This document shows, piece by piece, positions 6,831 through 7,974 of a stretch of DNA of 7,974 nt. Below the pieces are notes generated by a model. The model was given only the letters and a program-made list of their open reading frames with translations, was not told where the DNA came from and did not search any database. The translations under genes and the position numbers were made by a program. The DNA lies in assembly GCA_023424235.1 (NCBI GenBank), contig JAFAEB010000295.1, forward strand, positions 1 through 7,974. Reading direction: 5' to 3'. The stretch's first letter is position 1. Each line of letters opens with the position of its first letter. Origin of the DNA: Bacillota bacterium. Its GTDB lineage: Bacteria; Bacillota; Clostridia; Lachnospirales; Lachnospiraceae.

Positions 6831-7214
6831 GCAGGTCTGAATATTGGAGTATAGTAGTCATGAGAAGCATGATACATACATATAGTATATTACTTATTAT
6901 TAGCATGTTACCTTGACAAATGTAATATCAGATAGTAAGATATTAACAGAGTTAATTTATAATTTTATGATCTAAACATATTAATTAATAAATTTATGGA
7001 AGAAGAGATAAGGTTGCTAATTATGGATTTGTGTCATTAGCATAGACACATAAGTCAACTCCTTATACAGATAATTCATAAACTGTATTAGGTGTCATAT
7101 CATTAATTAATAATAAATACCAGGATTCTATAAATTTAAATAATAATTTATTAGCAATATTGAAGTCGTAGTATTTTTGTTTCAATAGGATAGAGTGAAA
7201 GAATTTTTGATGGT

Positions 7215-7253
7215 ACACCAAGGATAAACTTATTACAGGTACTCCTTGGGTGT
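7215..7253. repeat. Ten-base inverted repeat with one bulge
   Basis: ACACCAAGGA (7215-7224) pairs with TCCTTGGGTGT (7243-7253) with one bulged G around an 18-base loop. No T run follows. It falls inside the minus-strand stop-free stretch, so it may be incidental. Confidence 0.5.
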
Positions 7254-7670
7254 TAAGATATTTTAACAGTTTAGATTGATTATTTTTATATGAAGATAGC
7301 GATTTATTCTATCGTTTTCTTGTGAATATGGTAGTATTTTTAAGATTTAATTCCAATTCTAAATTCTGCAATACGATTTTTTATTATCTCATAATCCTTA
7401 GAAGTGGTCTCAACATTCTCATTACTTTAGTGGGAGATAATTTTTTCTATTTATACATCATTACATTTGCTATGCCATACTCACTAATTAAGTGACTTAT
7501 TAAGCTACTGGATTGATAAAGATCAACTTTTCGTTGTTAAATCGTTTATATAACATACACCATTTTTTTGCATTGCTTAGTACACATATTATTTATATCT
7601 ATTATGTGTTAACTTTTATTGTCCACAGTTATACTAATATCATTAAGTAAATAAAATTTGAGGTGAATTA

Positions 7671-7974
7671 ATGTATTTAAAAGTAAAGAGATTGATAGAC
7701 TTCATAATATCTTTAATTGGTTTTTTTGTATTGTTACCTATATTTATAATTTTAATATTGGCTATTAAAATTGATTCTCCAGGTCCGATAATTTTCAAGC
7801 AAAAGAGAGTTGGTAAACATAAAGCACATTTTTACATACTAAAATTTAGAACAATGAGAACTGATTCACCCAAAGATACACCAACACATCTATTAGATAA
7901 TCCGGAACATTATATTACTAGGGTTGGAAAGTTCTTAAGAAAGACTAGTCTTGATGAACTTCCACAGATTATTA
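7671..7974 (+). CDS. Bacterial sugar transferase (monotopic phosphoglycosyl transferase), 5' part
   Basis: The first 101 residues of a Bac_transf (PF02397) family protein; the frame is open at the window end. Such enzymes move a sugar phosphate from a nucleotide sugar to undecaprenyl phosphate at the inner face of the membrane, the first committed step of EPS or capsule unit assembly. An N-terminal hydrophobic segment, residues 10-33 with Leu-Pro at 22-23, fits the re-entrant membrane helix. DSPGPIIFKQKRVGKH (35-50) and FYILKFRTMRTD (54-65) are core motifs. TRVGKFLRKTSLDELPQI (83-100) holds the Asp-Glu catalytic dyad at 95-96. There is no large N-terminal polytopic domain, so this is the short PglC-like form. 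GAGGTG at 7660-7665 supports the ATG at 7671. A TATACT at 7630-7635 may be a -10 element, but its -35 is weak. The Wzy-like gene upstream on the same strand suggests a shared pathway. The sugar is not predictable. Confidence 0.92.
   Translation, partial: MYLKVKRLIDFIISLIGFFVLLPIFIILILAIKIDSPGPIIFKQKRVGKHKAHFYILKFRTMRTDSPKDTPTHLLDNPEHYITRVGKFLRKTSLDELPQII

Larger units (their letters stand above)
5735..7670. other. 1.9-kb region without an intact gene; hairpins and possible decayed frames
   Basis: No convincing gene with start and ribosome binding site is visible on either strand. Three stop-free stretches are longer than I would usually expect at this base composition: plus strand 5942-6163 (74 codons), plus strand 7280-7492 (71 codons), and minus strand 7308-7066 (81 codons, containing QGVPVISLSLVYHQKFF). 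Two shorter plus-strand stretches in the same frame as 5942 are 6599-6739 (containing WRIAPEYSRLGE) and 6776-6913. They read like protein but I recognise none, and plus and minus candidates overlap around 7280-7308. The best reading is one or more heavily decayed genes, perhaps of the polysaccharide cluster. Chance open frames in AT-rich DNA are a serious alternative. Several inverted repeats are listed separately. Confidence 0.5.

Noticed and set aside
1..7974. CRISPR array, tRNA or rRNA genes
   Set aside because: No regularly spaced repeats and no tRNA or rRNA signatures were seen on either strand.

Overview
The window is strongly AT-rich. It contains bacterial group II introns, IS4-family and IS110-family remnants, and exopolysaccharide (EPS) or capsule genes preceded by AGGAGA/GAGGTG-type ribosome binding sites. 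This points to a low-GC Firmicute, most likely a Clostridia/Lachnospiraceae-type bacterium. That assignment rests on composition and protein style only.

Positions 1-3315 are a nest of mobile elements. The outer layer is the 3' part of a group IIC intron: the end of its reverse transcriptase/maturase, domain V and domain VI. Its maturase has an amber stop where the family has the Trp of the RKGYW motif, and the expected C-terminus continues in frame to 642. Domain V is split by a 1519-bp IS4-family element (675-2193) with 15-bp perfect inverted repeats and a 10-bp target duplication. A second, different group II intron (about 2208-3276) sits exactly between domains V and VI of the outer intron, so the arrangement is a twintron. 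The inner intron keeps its 5' end, an EBS1 loop complementary to its 5' exon, and domain V. Its reverse transcriptase has lost an internal block and everything after the GTPQGG motif. The IS4 transposase is also broken, by a stop codon and two frameshifts. No coding component of the nest is intact in the window.

Positions 3316-3943 hold a large hairpin and a decayed, minus-strand C-terminal fragment of an IS110-family transposase. The promoter and ribosome binding site of the next gene lie at its edge.

Positions 3944-5734 encode an intact 596-residue polytopic membrane protein of the Wzy/O-antigen ligase superfamily, with a large extracytoplasmic insertion. After about 1.9 kb without an intact gene (5735-7670; several hairpins and possible decayed frames), a bacterial sugar transferase (a monotopic phosphoglycosyl transferase) starts at 7671 and runs off the window. 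The last two genes fit one polysaccharide pathway: the sugar transferase would load the first sugar phosphate on the lipid carrier, and the Wzy-like protein would polymerise or ligate finished units at the outer face of the membrane. The mobile-element cluster marks one edge of this polysaccharide region.
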